This document shows positions 25,761 through 41,240 of a DNA stretch of 64,000 nt, piece by piece. Under the pieces are notes generated by a model. The model saw nothing but the letters and a program-made list of their open reading frames with translations, was not told the DNA's origin and did not search any database. A program made the position numbers and the translations under genes. Each line of letters starts with the position of its first letter. Within the stretch, counting starts at the first letter, position 1. Source of the stretch: Odiellus spinosus (Eukaryota; Arthropoda; Arachnida; Opiliones; Phalangiidae); the NCBI GenBank assembly GCA_963920705.1, contig OY987227.1:10395602-10459601 (forward strand), written 5' to 3'.

Positions 25761-26062
25761 ATATTTTTTCGTGAATTTATTCTTACGGGCGAACTTTTGG
25801 CAATTCCCACTTTTATTTGACATTGCTTATCAATCAGGGTCGCTAGTTTACTCAGAAAATGTCAATCTTTAGACGAATATTTTTAGTTTATATTAATTGC
25901 GTTACAATTAACTTAATTGTCAACCAATCATGAGCAATTCCTCGACCAAAATATTTAATTTCTCTGACATTTTGGGGCATTTTTCAAATTCCCTAACTTA
26001 TCCAGGTTTTTCAGGTCGTGTATTAACCCCGAAATATTTCTTTCAAACCAATCACAATGAAA

Positions 26063-26170
26063 CAATGTTTGCACTGCATGATCAATTACCATCAAGCAAC
26101 GTTTCCCCTAATCAATGATCATCAAACGTTTTCCCTGACTTATACTAAGCATCCCAAGCATCGTTTTTTC
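26063..26170. repeat. Degenerate tandem repeat, second cluster
   Basis: ATTACCATCAAGCAACGTTT, GATCATCAAACG and TTTTCCCTGAC repeat the 25.7 kb words. Confidence 0.6.
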
Positions 26171-26412
26171 TCGTTATTTAAGTTATTTAACACTATAGTT
26201 TTCTAATTAGATTCAGTAAAGGCAAAGGTTCTAATATCTACGATTCAATATCAATATGAAAAACCCGATTGTCTAAATTATAATGAATAGGAAACTACGA
26301 GAAACTATACTCGGCTATATATTCATCCGTCCACGCGTATTTAATCCTCTTATAACATTAGGGATTTACTAATGATTAGAGAATGGTGAGAGTGGGGAAA
26401 TGGGAGGAAGGA

Positions 26413-26446
26413 TTATATTAAAGGATCTATAGATCCTTTAATATAA
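26413..26446. repeat. Perfect 34-bp palindrome
   Basis: The two 17-base halves, meeting at GGATCTATAGATCC, are exact reverse complements with no spacer. A second perfect palindrome begins one base later. Confidence 0.95.
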
Positions 26447-26447
26447 C

Positions 26448-26467
26448 CCGTTACTTATAAGTAACGG
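26448..26467. repeat. Perfect 20-bp palindrome
   Basis: CCGTTACTTATAAGTAACGG reads the same on both strands and directly follows the 34-bp palindrome. Confidence 0.95.
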
Positions 26468-26601
26468 TTGTTAATTAACTTGGCCAGAGCTCGACGCTTT
26501 TGTATATTCCTATATACATTACAATCCGACCAAACTTCTCTTCAACGTATAACCAGCCCCCCTCACCCATTTTCGCATCACCAATTTTACTCCCCCTTTA
26601 A

Positions 26602-27317
26602 ATAGAGGGTGAATTGAAAAATCAACAATTTGAATTATTTTATATATCGATTATTTGCCTCATCAACGAAATTAATTTCTAATAATTAATCAGAATGAAA
26701 AAAATGTAACACGCGCTTTTGCTCTATTAAAATTAATCGTTATTGGTACACATCTCTCAATCGTTCGATCTCTTCAATATCGTTTTAAATACATACTGTT
26801 ATTCAAATTTTATCTTACGGGCAATTGCGTATCAGTTTCATTAAACTTTTGCCAAACTGCCATTGAATGTAATTATATAAATCTTAGAAACATATGTTTG
26901 AGAATTTTTTTGGGAATTTTCCAACACAATTTTGGTGTTAAAATAAATTAATTTAATTTGAAAAAATTATATAAAAATTGGGGCCTATCATATCAATTCA
27001 GCCTTCAACAGTGCTTATAATGTCTTAATATTAAAATATAGGCCTATTCTTTTAATGTTAGGACATAATGAGCGCTGTTGAAGGATGAAATAATATGATT
27101 GGTTCGAATTTTTATTTATTTATTTTTTAATTTTACCAAGCTACAGAAATTAAATTAAACACCAAAAGCGCGTCTAAAAACTCTCGAATACGTTTTTTGG
27201 CATGGTGATCCCGAAAATAAATTCAATAGCTGTTCCATTTTTAGCTCCAAGTTTAACTTTGAGATTAAATTTAATCACGCCATATAAATTTAAACAATTT
27301 CTCATTTCACTCTCTCT
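26602..27317. mobile_element. Possible divergent TTAA element carrying a foldback insert
   Basis: TTAA lies at 26598 and 27318. The ends AGAGGGTGAATTGAAAAAT and the inverted CATTTCACTCTCTCT are similar allowing a gap. A truncated foldback (26897-27251) lies inside. Terminal similarity is short, so the boundaries are tentative. Confidence 0.35.
26897..27251. mobile_element. Second copy of the 16.2 kb foldback, left end truncated
   Basis: The right terminus GTTCCATTTTTAGCTCCAAG is identical to the 16.2 kb copy, and the centre has CAGCCTTCAACAGTGCTTA and its inverted partner. The centre lacks the GC-rich AGGCCGGCG stem. About 60 bp of the left arm is missing. Confidence 0.85.
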
Positions 27318-27319
27318 TT

Positions 27320-28717
27320 AACGTAACAAAATGCCATCGTCGCGTACCGTGTTATTCTCTTTGAAATTCGAAAACGATTTGATAGAAAACGGGGAAGATA
27401 GAATAGAGAGCGAACGCGCCTCAGATATCGAATTTGTCAAATGAACCGCTTAATAAGAGCTATAGAAGGCTTCAAAACTGCGAAAAGGGTTAGAAAAGGG
27501 CGGGGAAGTAAGTCTTTCTCTACACGGAGTAGGAGGGAACTTGTTACGCCAGCACCGATCGAGATTTTGAAACCCCCCCAACTAACCCTCGTTTTCTTAA
27601 ATGGGATAAAAATGATTCCAAATTGGGAAGAAACTGCGGGAACCCAATTCTCACGCACACTCGAAAGAAAGAAAAGAAGCGCTTCCTTAAGAAGTATAAA
27701 GAGTTTTAAAGGTCGTTACGCACACGAGATCAATTATTGGTATGTCTGAGTGGTACAACGAGTATTCAATGACTAACGAGTATTGCTAAAAATATTTCAA
27801 AATTACAAACTCGTATAATTAAAGAACTGTTTACGTTTAAATATTTTCCTTCTTCGTGACCATTAATTCGGTTCGTTTTGAGATTTTTCAATCAATAAAT
27901 AAAGTTTTAAAGTAAAATTAAAAGTCCACGAAACTCCAGTTTTAAAATTACTGGACTTTTAATGATCAATCTTTAACCGAAGTATAAAAACATTTAAATA
28001 TTATTCAATTTTTCGGTCCTAAAATAAATTAGGGCAAAAAATATATATATTTAGACCCAAAGCTACAAACAAAACTACCATTTTTGAAATTCCTAAACTT
28101 AAATAAATGTAAGTTACGGTTAACGTAAAAACCAGTTCTAAAGATTTTAAACATTGATAAAAATGAAATTGGTATCGTGTGTGAAACGGTCTTTATCGAT
28201 GATGAAATGAAGAGGGAAAAAAAAACTTTTTTAAGGAAGTGGTACTGTGGTGATATAAGAACCAAATTTGGTCTTCACACATTGTCTTTTAATTCGTAAA
28301 AATCGAGAGGATTTCGGTGAAGAGAGAGATAGAGAAAGAGAGATGGGAGTTCGGTGTGGCGGCGAACGCGAAAAAGAGGCGGGAACGAAAAAACAAGTGG
28401 AGCAAATGAGTTTCCAATAAATCAGAGGACGACGAAATAAATAAAGAAAAAGAACAGAAAAGTCGACGCTAAAAAGATTCAGAGACGAACACCGAGGACG
28501 GATGAGAGCTGAGAGAGAATACTTATATATATATATATTGGCGAGAACTATTTCTTTCCCTATCAAGTTTAACATTACGTATCAACACGCCGCTGCTTTC
28601 TTAATTTCGTCAACAGAAGTAGACGACAAGCCAAGAAGTTAAAATCGGGAGGCGCGGATTAGTGCAGAAAGTGATACTATCAGATTTTAGACGAAGTGCG
28701 TGATTAAACCTCAAACT
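27320..28717. other. Unassigned DNA with weak ORFs
   Basis: A basic 102-codon frame (27441-27749) overlaps an opposite-strand frame of 73 codons; neither has a recognisable domain. A purine-rich GAGAGA stretch lies near 28319. Confidence 0.5.
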
Positions 28718-31778
<3,061 letters not shown>

Positions 31779-31910
31779 CAGTAAAACCTCATTATAACGA
31801 ATTTCTAGGGGGATAAAAATTCCGTTTGTTATACCCAAATTTCGTAATAGTTTTTAAGCCTTGGCTTTGCAGACGACAGAGCAGACGACAAAATATTTGG
31901 TTATAACGAA
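31779..31910 (+). mobile_element. Pogo/Tigger-like terminus, orphan
   Basis: TA followed by CAGTAAAACCTCATTATAAC resembles the ends of Tc1/mariner-pogo (Tigger) elements as I remember them. A second GGTTATAACGAAAAG lies near 31895. No opposite terminus or transposase is seen. Confidence 0.5.
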
Positions 31911-31959
31911 AAGTGTAACTTTTTCGTGAGTCTAAGCTACAAATATCATATTCTATATT

Positions 31960-32145
31960 AACCTAAAAAGAGTATCTTTGAGCCTTTGACGTCAAACAAT
32001 AGGTCGAATTCTGTTGAACCTTTTCACTAAATTACAAGATTTTTCCTCATTGGGTTAGCAAATTTCTTTCTTTTTAAACCGACGTGACGTCGGTCAATTT
32101 GACAAGGCCCATATCGAGTCAGGTTGTACGTCTACTTTAATACTA
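31960..32145 (-). mobile_element. Fragment of the 16-17 kb inverted-repeat family
   Basis: GATTTTTCCTCATTGGG and the terminus ATCGAGTCAGGTTGTACGTC followed by TACTTTAA match the right arm of the 16-17 kb element. The opposite arm is not seen. Confidence 0.6.
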
Positions 32146-32510
32146 ATGCCCAATAAAATATTTTTGTAATTTAAAATCCAATACTAATTATAAAATTTAA
32201 TATTACAAATGATTTACGATAATTTACTTATAAGTTAAAACTAAATTAATTGTAAAATTATCAAAATTGCGTCCCTATACCTAATAACTTAATTCCATAT
32301 TAAACGAAACGATATCCATTCGGCAAAAACTGATGGCAAAAAGCAAATCGGATTTATTAAAGCATAAAGATATTATTGCCAAGCTCTTCTTATGGTTATC
32401 TCTCTCTCACTCGTCTCCTATTTCTCTTCCTTTCTTATTTGCCAAAGCGTTCTTTTTAACGATCTTCAAATACGAAGGGATATTTGAGCGAGATCTCCCC
32501 TCCTCGTAAC

Positions 32511-32638
32511 CCCCAAAAAGAAGAGTTAGAATAGGAAAGGAGATCTAGAGAGAAAAAAAATAGCAGACGAAAGAGAGAAAAAATAAAAAAGAGGAAAAAA
32601 AGAAAGAATTACCTCTCTCTCTCTCTTTCCTTTTTATT
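32511..32638. repeat. Purine tract joined to (CT)n
   Basis: About 100 bases almost entirely A and G are followed after ATTA by CCTCTCTCTCTCTCTTTCC. The switch in strand bias makes hairpin or triplex folding possible. Confidence 0.6.
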
Positions 32639-33654
32639 CATTCATAAAAAAGGGGGCCATTTACGCTAGACGGTCGCGTAATAGAGCTCCAATCCCCAAC
32701 CCTCTTATCCTCCTCCTTGCCAACGTAACCCTAAGTTCCCCACGTTACCACCATATATGAGAAATAAGCGGAAAAGTAAAGATAATGTTCATCCTAAGTT
32801 TTCAACGAGTAACGAAGCTAAAAGAAGAGCGTGACTATGTATGCGAGATAAAGAGGGTTGATAAAACTATGGAGGCGCCTTGATTGTATTGAAATTTCAG
32901 TTTGAATTATAGACCTATTGCGCGCAAAAAATACTGCAAACGTTTGGTTGAAAATTAAGGAGATAATTTGATTTTAAAATATTTGACTCAATTTTGAACT
33001 GTCTTTGGTAAAGTTCATTAAATATGTAATTAAATAACGTTATTGGTACACTAAATAATTGCAAATTTTACTGTTTATTTTTCAAATTTTTACTCTACCT
33101 GGCTTTACTGGTTCTAAAATAATGTTTCCATGCGCGACAGACACCCTTAGACTTAAAAAGGCCGGTTCGCATTATCATTTTTCTATCCTGATTTTCATTT
33201 TATTTTTTCCTCTCTGGGGTCACTTTCCGTGATAAGACTAAAGGCGAGGTATTCAAATTTCCTACTTTATCCATCACCAGAGAACGAAAGAAAAAAAAGC
33301 AAAAGAAAGCCTAGAAGATCTTCTCTTCTCCCTGGGGGAAGTCTGCGCATTTTGGAATCTAGATGGAAGCTTAGCCAGTACGTGGTGGTACCCGCCTATA
33401 GTTCGCGTGACCAACTATAATATTCTTCCTTTTTTTTCAGCACACGTACTTCTTGTTATCAGCACGCTTCCTTGAAAAAACTCGTTACCTTAATACTAAC
33501 CTCTCGAATACGTTTCAACTATTACAAGATTGGAAAATTACCAAACTTTATCACATATGACATATTTGAGTCAATTAATTAGATATTTTTTAAATATTTC
33601 GGTAAATTTTGAAATTTGGGGTATATTTGGAATTATTTGATCTATTTATATCAA

Positions 33655-34247
33655 ATGTTTATTTAGTATAAAATATTTTGGTATAATATCAGTTATTTTA
33701 GGAATAATATCAATTATTTTAGGTATAATATCAAATATTTCGGTATCAATTATTTTGGTGTAATATCAATTATTTAGGTATAATATCAACTATTTTAGGT
33801 ATAATATCAATTATTTTGGTGTAGTATCAATTATTTTGGTATAAAATAAATTATTTTAGGTATAATATCAATTATTTTAGATATAATATAAATTATTTTA
33901 GGTATAATATCAATTATTTTAGGTATATTATCAATTATTTTAGGTATAATATCAATTATTTTAAGTATAATATCAATTATTTTAGGTATAACATAAATTA
34001 TTTTAGGTATAATATCAATTATTTTAGGTATAATATCAATTATTTTAGGTATAATATCAATTATTTTAGGTATATTATCAATTATTTTAGGTATAATATC
34101 AATTATTTTAAGTATAATATCAATTATTTTAGGTATAATATCAATTATTTTAGGTATAATATCAATTATTTTGGTATAATATCAATTATTTTGGTATAAT
34201 ATCAATTATTTTAATATAATATCAATTATTTTGGTATAATTTCGATT
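33655..34247. repeat. Minisatellite, about 21-bp unit, about 28 copies
   Basis: The unit is GGTATAATATCAATTATTTT(A) with variants such as AAGTATAATATC and GGTATATTATC. The left edge degrades gradually from 33600. The right edge stops at a perfect palindrome. Confidence 0.93.
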
Positions 34248-34267
34248 ATTTTGAAACGTTTCAAAAT
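34248..34267. repeat. Perfect 20-bp palindrome at the satellite edge
   Basis: ATTTTGAAACGTTTCAAAAT is self-complementary and lies exactly where the 21-bp array ends. Confidence 0.85.
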
Positions 34268-34869
34268 CGATTCATTATACAAAATAAGCACGTTCATTAT
34301 ATAACAAAAAAATATATATAATTATATAATTACCGTACAAAATAAGTAAAAATTCGGGTCTTCTTGCTTGATGACCAACTCTGGTCATTAGTAAGTATAT
34401 AAAGGTTCTGGTTTTTATCAAGAATAAAAATCAAGAACCTACCTTCTTTATAGTCTAGTATTCGGGGGTGGGGGTGTCTAAATCCTAAACAAGACACGAA
34501 TTCGGATAAAAAAGGGAAAACCAGGTGAATCTCGCGCGAGAGAGAAGTACGCGAAAGAGTGGCATTCCGAATTGATCGAACTAAGAAATGCACTTTAAGA
34601 GTCGAATGAGCGCGGAGAACTCGAATATAAGATTTGCCAGTCCAAGTGAGCGCGCCAAAGAGGGTCGAAATGGCGGGGGGATGCGCCCCCTTCTCTGATA
34701 AAATACAAAAGACAAGCGGAAAAGGAGCGAGAAATAAAAGAGAGTATATATATAGTCAACTACTACAGAAAAAAAAGAACGGAGAGGAGAAAATAAAGAG
34801 GGAAACGGAATCTGCGGGAATAAAAGAACGATTTTTCGGAGAAAAGACACTATAAGAGGCAACTATGGA

Positions 34870-36050
34870 CTAATCACGACATCAACCAACCCCAACTTTG
34901 AAAAGAAAGGGAGAGATTCTTACACGGAGACTCGAATCTTTACGGGGGCTCAAAAAATTCACAGCTTTTAAAGTAAGAAATAAGGAAGAAGTCAATTACT
35001 TATATCACGAAGTTGAACTATACGCTAACGAATATAGTTAATAAGATAGATAATGGCGGAAATTCTACCTCCAATTAAAAATAAGGGTTCGTTACTTATA
35101 TAATAACCCGTGTGCGGAGAAAATAGTTTTTAATATTACTCAGATTGATAAAAACAGTATTGGCAAAAACTACTTTTTCTTCTATGAAATTTAGCATAGC
35201 GTATCAATTCCCTCGTGTTTTCTCGATACCCTCCTTTTGAATAGATTTTAATGATATTTTCATAATTTAAAGGGATAATGAAGACGATTTGTAGCCAAAG
35301 AGTTTTAAAATCATTAAGAATTTCTTGACTGTAAAAATCCAAATAGTTTAATTAAATTAATTATTCATATTAATCAAACCATAAAAATTTGTTATTTGCA
35401 TTATTTAAGTTCATATATCAACGTTTACTTTTTCAATGGAGTTAAAAAACCCATCTATAGGGTATTACAGTCACGTGATCGTGTTATAACTATCCCGTTT
35501 ACTCTACCAGTACACGTAGCCGTACGCGATGAAGTTTTTTTTAACCCCTCTATTATTTTATATTATAAAAGACTATAGGTCCGAACGGCGCGAAGGTATA
35601 AATGGGCCAAAAACACACTAGAAGCGAGGATCGGAATTAATATAATTAACGATACCAGGGCGTAATAACACGCAATCTTATAGCTTAGGTAGCGATAAAG
35701 TAGTACGCTTTTTTACGGTCCCCAAATAGTATATGGAATTCCGGAAGAAAAACGAGACTGGGTTGTCTAATGAAAACGGCCATAAACATTTTTATGGCGT
35801 TAAAGAGGCGAGAGATGCTGTTGGGCAGAGGATGGGGCTGGGATATAGACCCTTACTGGTGGCTTCGCCCTCTCCCTTTACTGTTGTCTTACGTGAGCCC
35901 CCTTTCAATTTTGAATCGGGGGTGCAGGGGGAACTACGAGTCTAAGAGTCGGCATGTACCCCGAGCACGACCAATTCATCCTCTTTCTAAGGGAGAATGA
36001 ATCCAAAACAATCGACCTATATTTGACATTTTAATCAGAACATCCTATAT
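34870..36050. other. Unassigned DNA
   Basis: A TTAA-family-like word (TTTAAAGGGATAATGAAG at 35267) and AGGGAGAATGA at 35990 are possible orphan ends. Overlapping short frames at 35733-36000 are not convincing genes. Confidence 0.4.
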
Positions 36051-36291
36051 AGTTAATATCAGAAGCAGTTACTGCGGATCTTCCTAATGATGACCGTTTT
36101 CAAGCGTCCCGTCGCGCGAACTGGTCAGAGATCACGAGCTTATGTACGAGAGTCAAACTGAGAGGTGGCATACGTCGCGACGCTTGAAAAAGACATGCTA
36201 ATGTGTAGAGGGCTTAATAAAGCCTTCAACTGGTTCAAACGCGCGCTCATGAGCAACTCCAGCATGGGAAGTCGCGAAGACGCACGAAATC

Positions 36292-36407
36292 TAAAGGCGG
36301 ATGCACACTGACGTATTGTCACGCGATTTACGCTCGTGCGCTCATTGATGTATCATTAGCGCACGAGCATGAAACGCGTGAAAACAGGTCTGTGTGAATC
36401 CGGCTTA
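36292..36407. mobile_element. 116-bp MITE, GGCGGATGCACACTGACG ends
   Basis: The left half has AAGGCGGATGCACACTGACG, TGTCACGCG and CGCTCGTGCGCT. The right half has these inverted with a few changes, ending GTGTGAATCCGGCTTAA. A third terminus-like word (CATTGTGCATCTGATTTAAG) at about 36452-36471 and the repeated TTTCAAGCGT at about 36097 and 36422 hint at a larger unit. Confidence 0.7.
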
Positions 36408-36939
36408 AGTGATTACGCGAGTTTCAAGCGTACGCGATTTCTCAAAGACTTCATTGTGCATCTGATTTAAGATATAGGAGCGGCGGAGATTTGGCAGAAA
36501 CAAACTAATCAAAATTAACCACCCGAATAATTTAATAACTCAGCGATGATTAATTTTTTATTTTTTTACAGCCCTGCATTGATTTGACACCTTTCTCGGG
36601 TTAATCTGATTCTTAGAAATTTATGTTTCCCTTCTCAGATTATTTGTTTCAATTAATATTAAATTTCTGAGTAATATTAAATTTCTAGCGTTAAAGAGCC
36701 ACCTCGAAATCGTGATATTTTACGTGATAAGTACAAATAATTTCATTATCCCTTTAAAAACCTCCGATTTTATAGCGGGAATTTTTATAGAACGAAAAAG
36801 GGGTGAATTTAGAAACCAGACGGATATAACTATATATAATTGTATTCGCGATTGCAGTTGTAATAAAGCGAAAACTATGGCGAATAAATACGCAATGTTT
36901 CGGACCTCCTGAAGAAGAAAAAAAGTAGTTTAACAAAAG

Positions 36940-39200
36940 CTTCGTACGTGCTGAATCTGAATGTATACCGAGCTACGTACCAACTACAAGCACTCCTATA
37001 AAACCATTTCTCTATGGGAATATTGAGCTATTTCTAAGATTACGAAGGAGCAGAGATTCCCAACCCGACCTTATAACCCAGCCCCTAGACTTTAATACGT
37101 TTAATATATATAGAATATCACGTAGACCAACGCTCCATCCTTAATAGGGCGACCTTCCGAAGCTATATAGAAAGGATTAAACCGGGAGAAAGGCCGAGGG
37201 GGTTAAGCCTATTAACATAAACTAAAACGTCGACAGATTACCAGATTTTATATTCGCGGGAACGTTTAAGTTATAATTTAATTACCGCTTTTTGAAAAAA
37301 ATTGATGGACGAAGCCTACAACATCCAGCTACGCGAAAGTTTCTGATAGAGATAGGTAAAACGTTTATCTGCCATATTTTGTAACCATGCACTGCTGACG
37401 AATTGTTTGAAAGATAAAATTTATATTTTGTGATTTTAAAGCTATAATCTAGAGAGATAATTTGAGATTTTGAAACAATAATCAATGTAAAGAAGAAAAT
37501 TAAAGATTTGTAAGCATAAGTTTTAAATAATAAATATATATATACATAGGAAAATTTCCTGAAAACTAAATTTCCGCTACATTTTCAAAACGATATTATT
37601 CTTTGTAAAAATTAAACAAAATTCGGTTGAACAGTCGAACTAGTATACAGTTAAAGCATATACATATAGATAAGGTGGGGGGTTAAAACCAAGTAAATTA
37701 AGCGGAAAATCGATGGCTTCTCTTAATGAATTTTTAAAATAGCCAGGTTTGTCCCCCTATTACACCCCCCAAACCACCCATTTTCCCGAAAACTACATTT
37801 TCGTCAACTTCAGAGAGAAATCTACCAGTATATAACAAACATATAGCTATCCTTGATGTTTCAAGCTATAGCTCCGCGCAGTTTTAGGAAAAATATTCGG
37901 TAACAAACCTAGTAAAGCTAGAGAGAGAGGAAAGCCGAAAATGTATATAACTCGACACTGCGAGATAAGCCTAACTTGCCGAGATAATTTCTGCCACCCC
38001 CATTGAGTTCCACCTTCCCCTGACTTTTCATACTACCCCTTCCCACACCTCCCCCCCCTTGACATCATCAAACTGAAGCAACTTTAAATTTGCGCCGCCA
38101 CCAGAATGACGTTTAGGCAACACTTTTGAAAACTCGTATAGCCCCTGCTTGCCCGCATTCACTATAAATACGTATCTTTGTATTACAGCCTAATAATAGA
38201 CTTAAATTTCCATTGAAAAACCGGTTATTCCTTGGAAATTTTGACCTCTTCTAAGATTATAACAAAATTTACTCATCTACCCACCCAACTTAGGTGGGTA
38301 TAGATTGTTTACAATATTAAAACCCTGCACCCCATCAACCAACCCTGAAACGATTCCGCCCATTAAAGGACATATAGTTTGTCCACGAAGGGTACGCGAA
38401 TGGAGTGGAAAGCTTAATATAAAAGGGTTTATATTTAAAATCAGAGGCGGAATTCATATATTTTCTCTATAAAGATATGATTCAATCGCTTTGGTTAAAT
38501 GTATACGATACATCGCATCCTATATGGATGCATTTTGGACAAAATCCGACGAAAGACAGAGAAAGGGGTCCTATAGGTATTCGTTCTATTATTCGGATAA
38601 AGTTGGACGTTATTAAATTATACGTATATGATATAAGAGTATGGAAAAATCTGTTTCATACTTCAATTTGTATATATACAAAGGCAGGATATAAGATATC
38701 CCAAATCAATATAGATTAGAAGGAATTAAAGTAATATAAAACACCTTAAATGAATTAATCCAAACTTATAATCAATGTTATATAATAAATTTCATCTCGA
38801 GTTGGCGGCACCGGCAAATTTAGGTTATAGGCAATACCTCATAAATTTGTTAAGTACGCGCCGAGGGGTAAACTGCTCTGAAAATCTGATGTATGTACAA
38901 CTGTCGATAAACCCTAAAAAATACCAAAATACTAACGTACTCAGTAGTATATTTTAGCAATTAATAATATAAAGAAACCAAATTTTTCAGGATACGCAAA
39001 ATGTATTGACTATTATTAAAACTAGTCAGTTTAATTACTGATCAATTCAGTTTAGTTCTCTGTCGTCGTCACACCTACACATTAGTAAAACTATAACGAA
39101 ATTTGGGCTTGATTTTCATTGCCCTTTAAACTTCGTTCTAACTATAATATTACCTTAATTTAATTACATTCAACTATGTTGCCTGGATAGACTTTTAGAC
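36940..39200. other. AT-rich DNA with C-rich runs
   Basis: C-runs at about 37768 and 38050 and a small hairpin ACCCACCCAACTTAGGTGGGT near 38279. The 80-codon frame at 38477 has no recognised domain. Confidence 0.5.
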
Positions 39201-39369
39201 CACGCAACTCGAATCTAAACCGAATGAAATAATACTAAAATTGAATTAAGGAAAAAGGTTGGTAACTCGGCATCTTTAAGCCTTCCACTCCATTCTAAAT
39301 TCCACCATGGATGAATTATTGGTATATATATATATATAGTGTGAGAAAAGAGAGAGTGAAATAAGAGCG

Positions 39370-39640
39370 AAGGAGAAGATAGCGTTGGCGGGCGGGTGTA
39401 AGGGGTGTACGGGGCCATCCGTCAGCGGTGGCGGCGTCGTCGTCCTAGCCGGGGTGCGGGCCCCACCCCCCATTCGCCGCTCTGTTGCCAAATTGCAAAT
39501 TGCTAACTAATTACCGAACGCTAGCTGTCATTAGCGGAGCGACCAGATAACCATACGGGGAGCGAAATCTAGCTCTTCTCTTTGGAGCAATCGCCGCGCG
39601 TCATGGTGTAGAATATAATACGGCCCAACTAAGGCGAGAG
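39370..39640. other. CpG-rich block
   Basis: GGCGGGCGGGTG, GGCGGCGTCGTCGTCC and GCCGCGCGTC occur together. Two overlapping minus-strand frames have no domain. Regulatory function is only a possibility. Confidence 0.4.
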
Positions 39641-40254
39641 AATCAGAAATCAGGCAGAGATTTCACCTTACATCAGGACGCGATGGGAGGGTCCCATCTT
39701 TATCGTATGATTTCAATTCTTAAAGCGCAAGTGTCATAAGTTTTTAATTTTAATACAAGGTATTTAAAATTACGCAAATTACGACTAAATCGGCGCAAAA
39801 ATTATTTTAACTCGTTTCAAAGATGATAAAAAATAAGAAGTATGAGTAATAACAATTTACAGTGTTTTATAAAGAATTTTCGTATTAAAAACCATTGTAA
39901 TTGATTGGTATCTTCAATAAGAACATTCAAGTATGATGGGAAGTTCATTTCTGAAGTCCAACATTTAAATTAAAAGCTTTTTCGATAAAGTAATTATACC
40001 AAGAGAGTGCCCAAAAGAAAGGGGTGTATTAAAAATCGTTGTGGGTGTTCGCCTAAACGAAGAAGACGGATTTATTAAAAGGAACCATATTTTAAAATTC
40101 TTCAGCTCTGATTTTTCGATCGAGTACATCGTTTCATATGAAAAAACTATCTAAATTTATATTCTTAAAATTTTCTTCGAACCCACGTGACTATGATACT
40201 CGTTATTATGGCTAAAAACCAGAATTGACTTACAAGTCTTGAACTTTAAGACGC

Positions 40255-40620
40255 GTAAGAGAGTAAGAGAGCGTTGCGGGAGATGCAATCCGCGGTTGAT
40301 CTTGACCGTAGGGTCCCTATCACTTTGCCGATACCGGCGCGCCACCCTTCTGCAAAATCTCGCGCTAATGACACCTCATTTAGACTCTACCCCCTTTTTA
40401 CCCCCGTCGATTCTTCCTCTTCCCATCACGCACCTTCCTCCTGGATCCGACGAAGAAGGAGGCGCTGGGAAGAGGGGGGTTTCAGGGGGAGGGGTTCTAG
40501 GGACACCCCTGACGAGGGAAGAGAACCTAGGACGAAGAGAGAAAGGGGGATAAGGGGAGGGGGACCGAACAATGGGACGCCCGCGGCCAGAAGCTATAGC
40601 TATAGCTAGCCTTCGTGGGT
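40255..40620. other. GC-rich block with overlapping frames
   Basis: Two plus-strand frames (40239-40553, 40274-40609) are Arg/Gly/Pro/Ser-rich as expected from composition. It ends with AGCTATAGCTATAGCTAGC. Not recognised as coding. Confidence 0.4.
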
Positions 40621-41104
40621 TCTACGTAACTTCTCTCAATACCAGGGCCCGGTACCAACTAGCACGGAAAAAGTTTATCACGGACGACCGAACCGTCCAA
40701 TGGCATTAAATGGAGAGAAATATAGAAAAGGGACACGGTACGGGGGGTAGAGGGCTGAGGGGGTAAGACCCCTTTTGTCCGATCAGGTTCCGATAAACTT
40801 TAACTGGTCGAGTCGAGTTCGCAATTAGTATGTCAAGGTATATAATCTACAGACACGTATTCTTAAATCTGGCAAAATCGCAGCTCTGCGATAAGCGTGA
40901 AAATAAAGTCCCAATCCCATATTTGATTCTTAAAGTTGAGGGGTTAAATGAATATCGGAAAAAAAAAGCGCGCGCTTAGAAATTGACACCGAAGTGCGTT
41001 TACTGATTAGGCTCCGAGGTCAATATTTCAATTCTAAAGAATAATCAACCTATATTGCTTGGTTTTAATATTTCGGAGATTAAAAGAAGCTCGGTTACAC
41101 CAGA

Positions 41105-41240
41105 GTTCAAATAGCGCTTTATCGGAAGCGCTTTCCGATAAAGCGCTCTTCCGCGACATTCATATAATAGCAGAAACGCTTTTGCAAGGAAAGCGCTTTA
41201 CCAGAGAGCGCAATAAGATGAAACGCTCTTCGAGCCCTTG
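41105..41240. repeat. Related GCGCTTTATCGG hairpin cluster
   Basis: AGCGCTTTATCGGAAGCGCT and TTCCGATAAAGCGCTCTTCC form a hairpin at about 41113-41152; further AAGCGCTTTACC and AACGCTCTTC words follow. The core resembles the 18.4 kb hairpin. The ORF through 41059-41343 has no recognisable content. Confidence 0.6.

Noticed and set aside
35267..36760. 1.5-kb TTAA element between TTTAAAGGGATAATGAA words
   Set aside because: The two 17-bp words are inverted, but similarity stops there and such words are common in this window.
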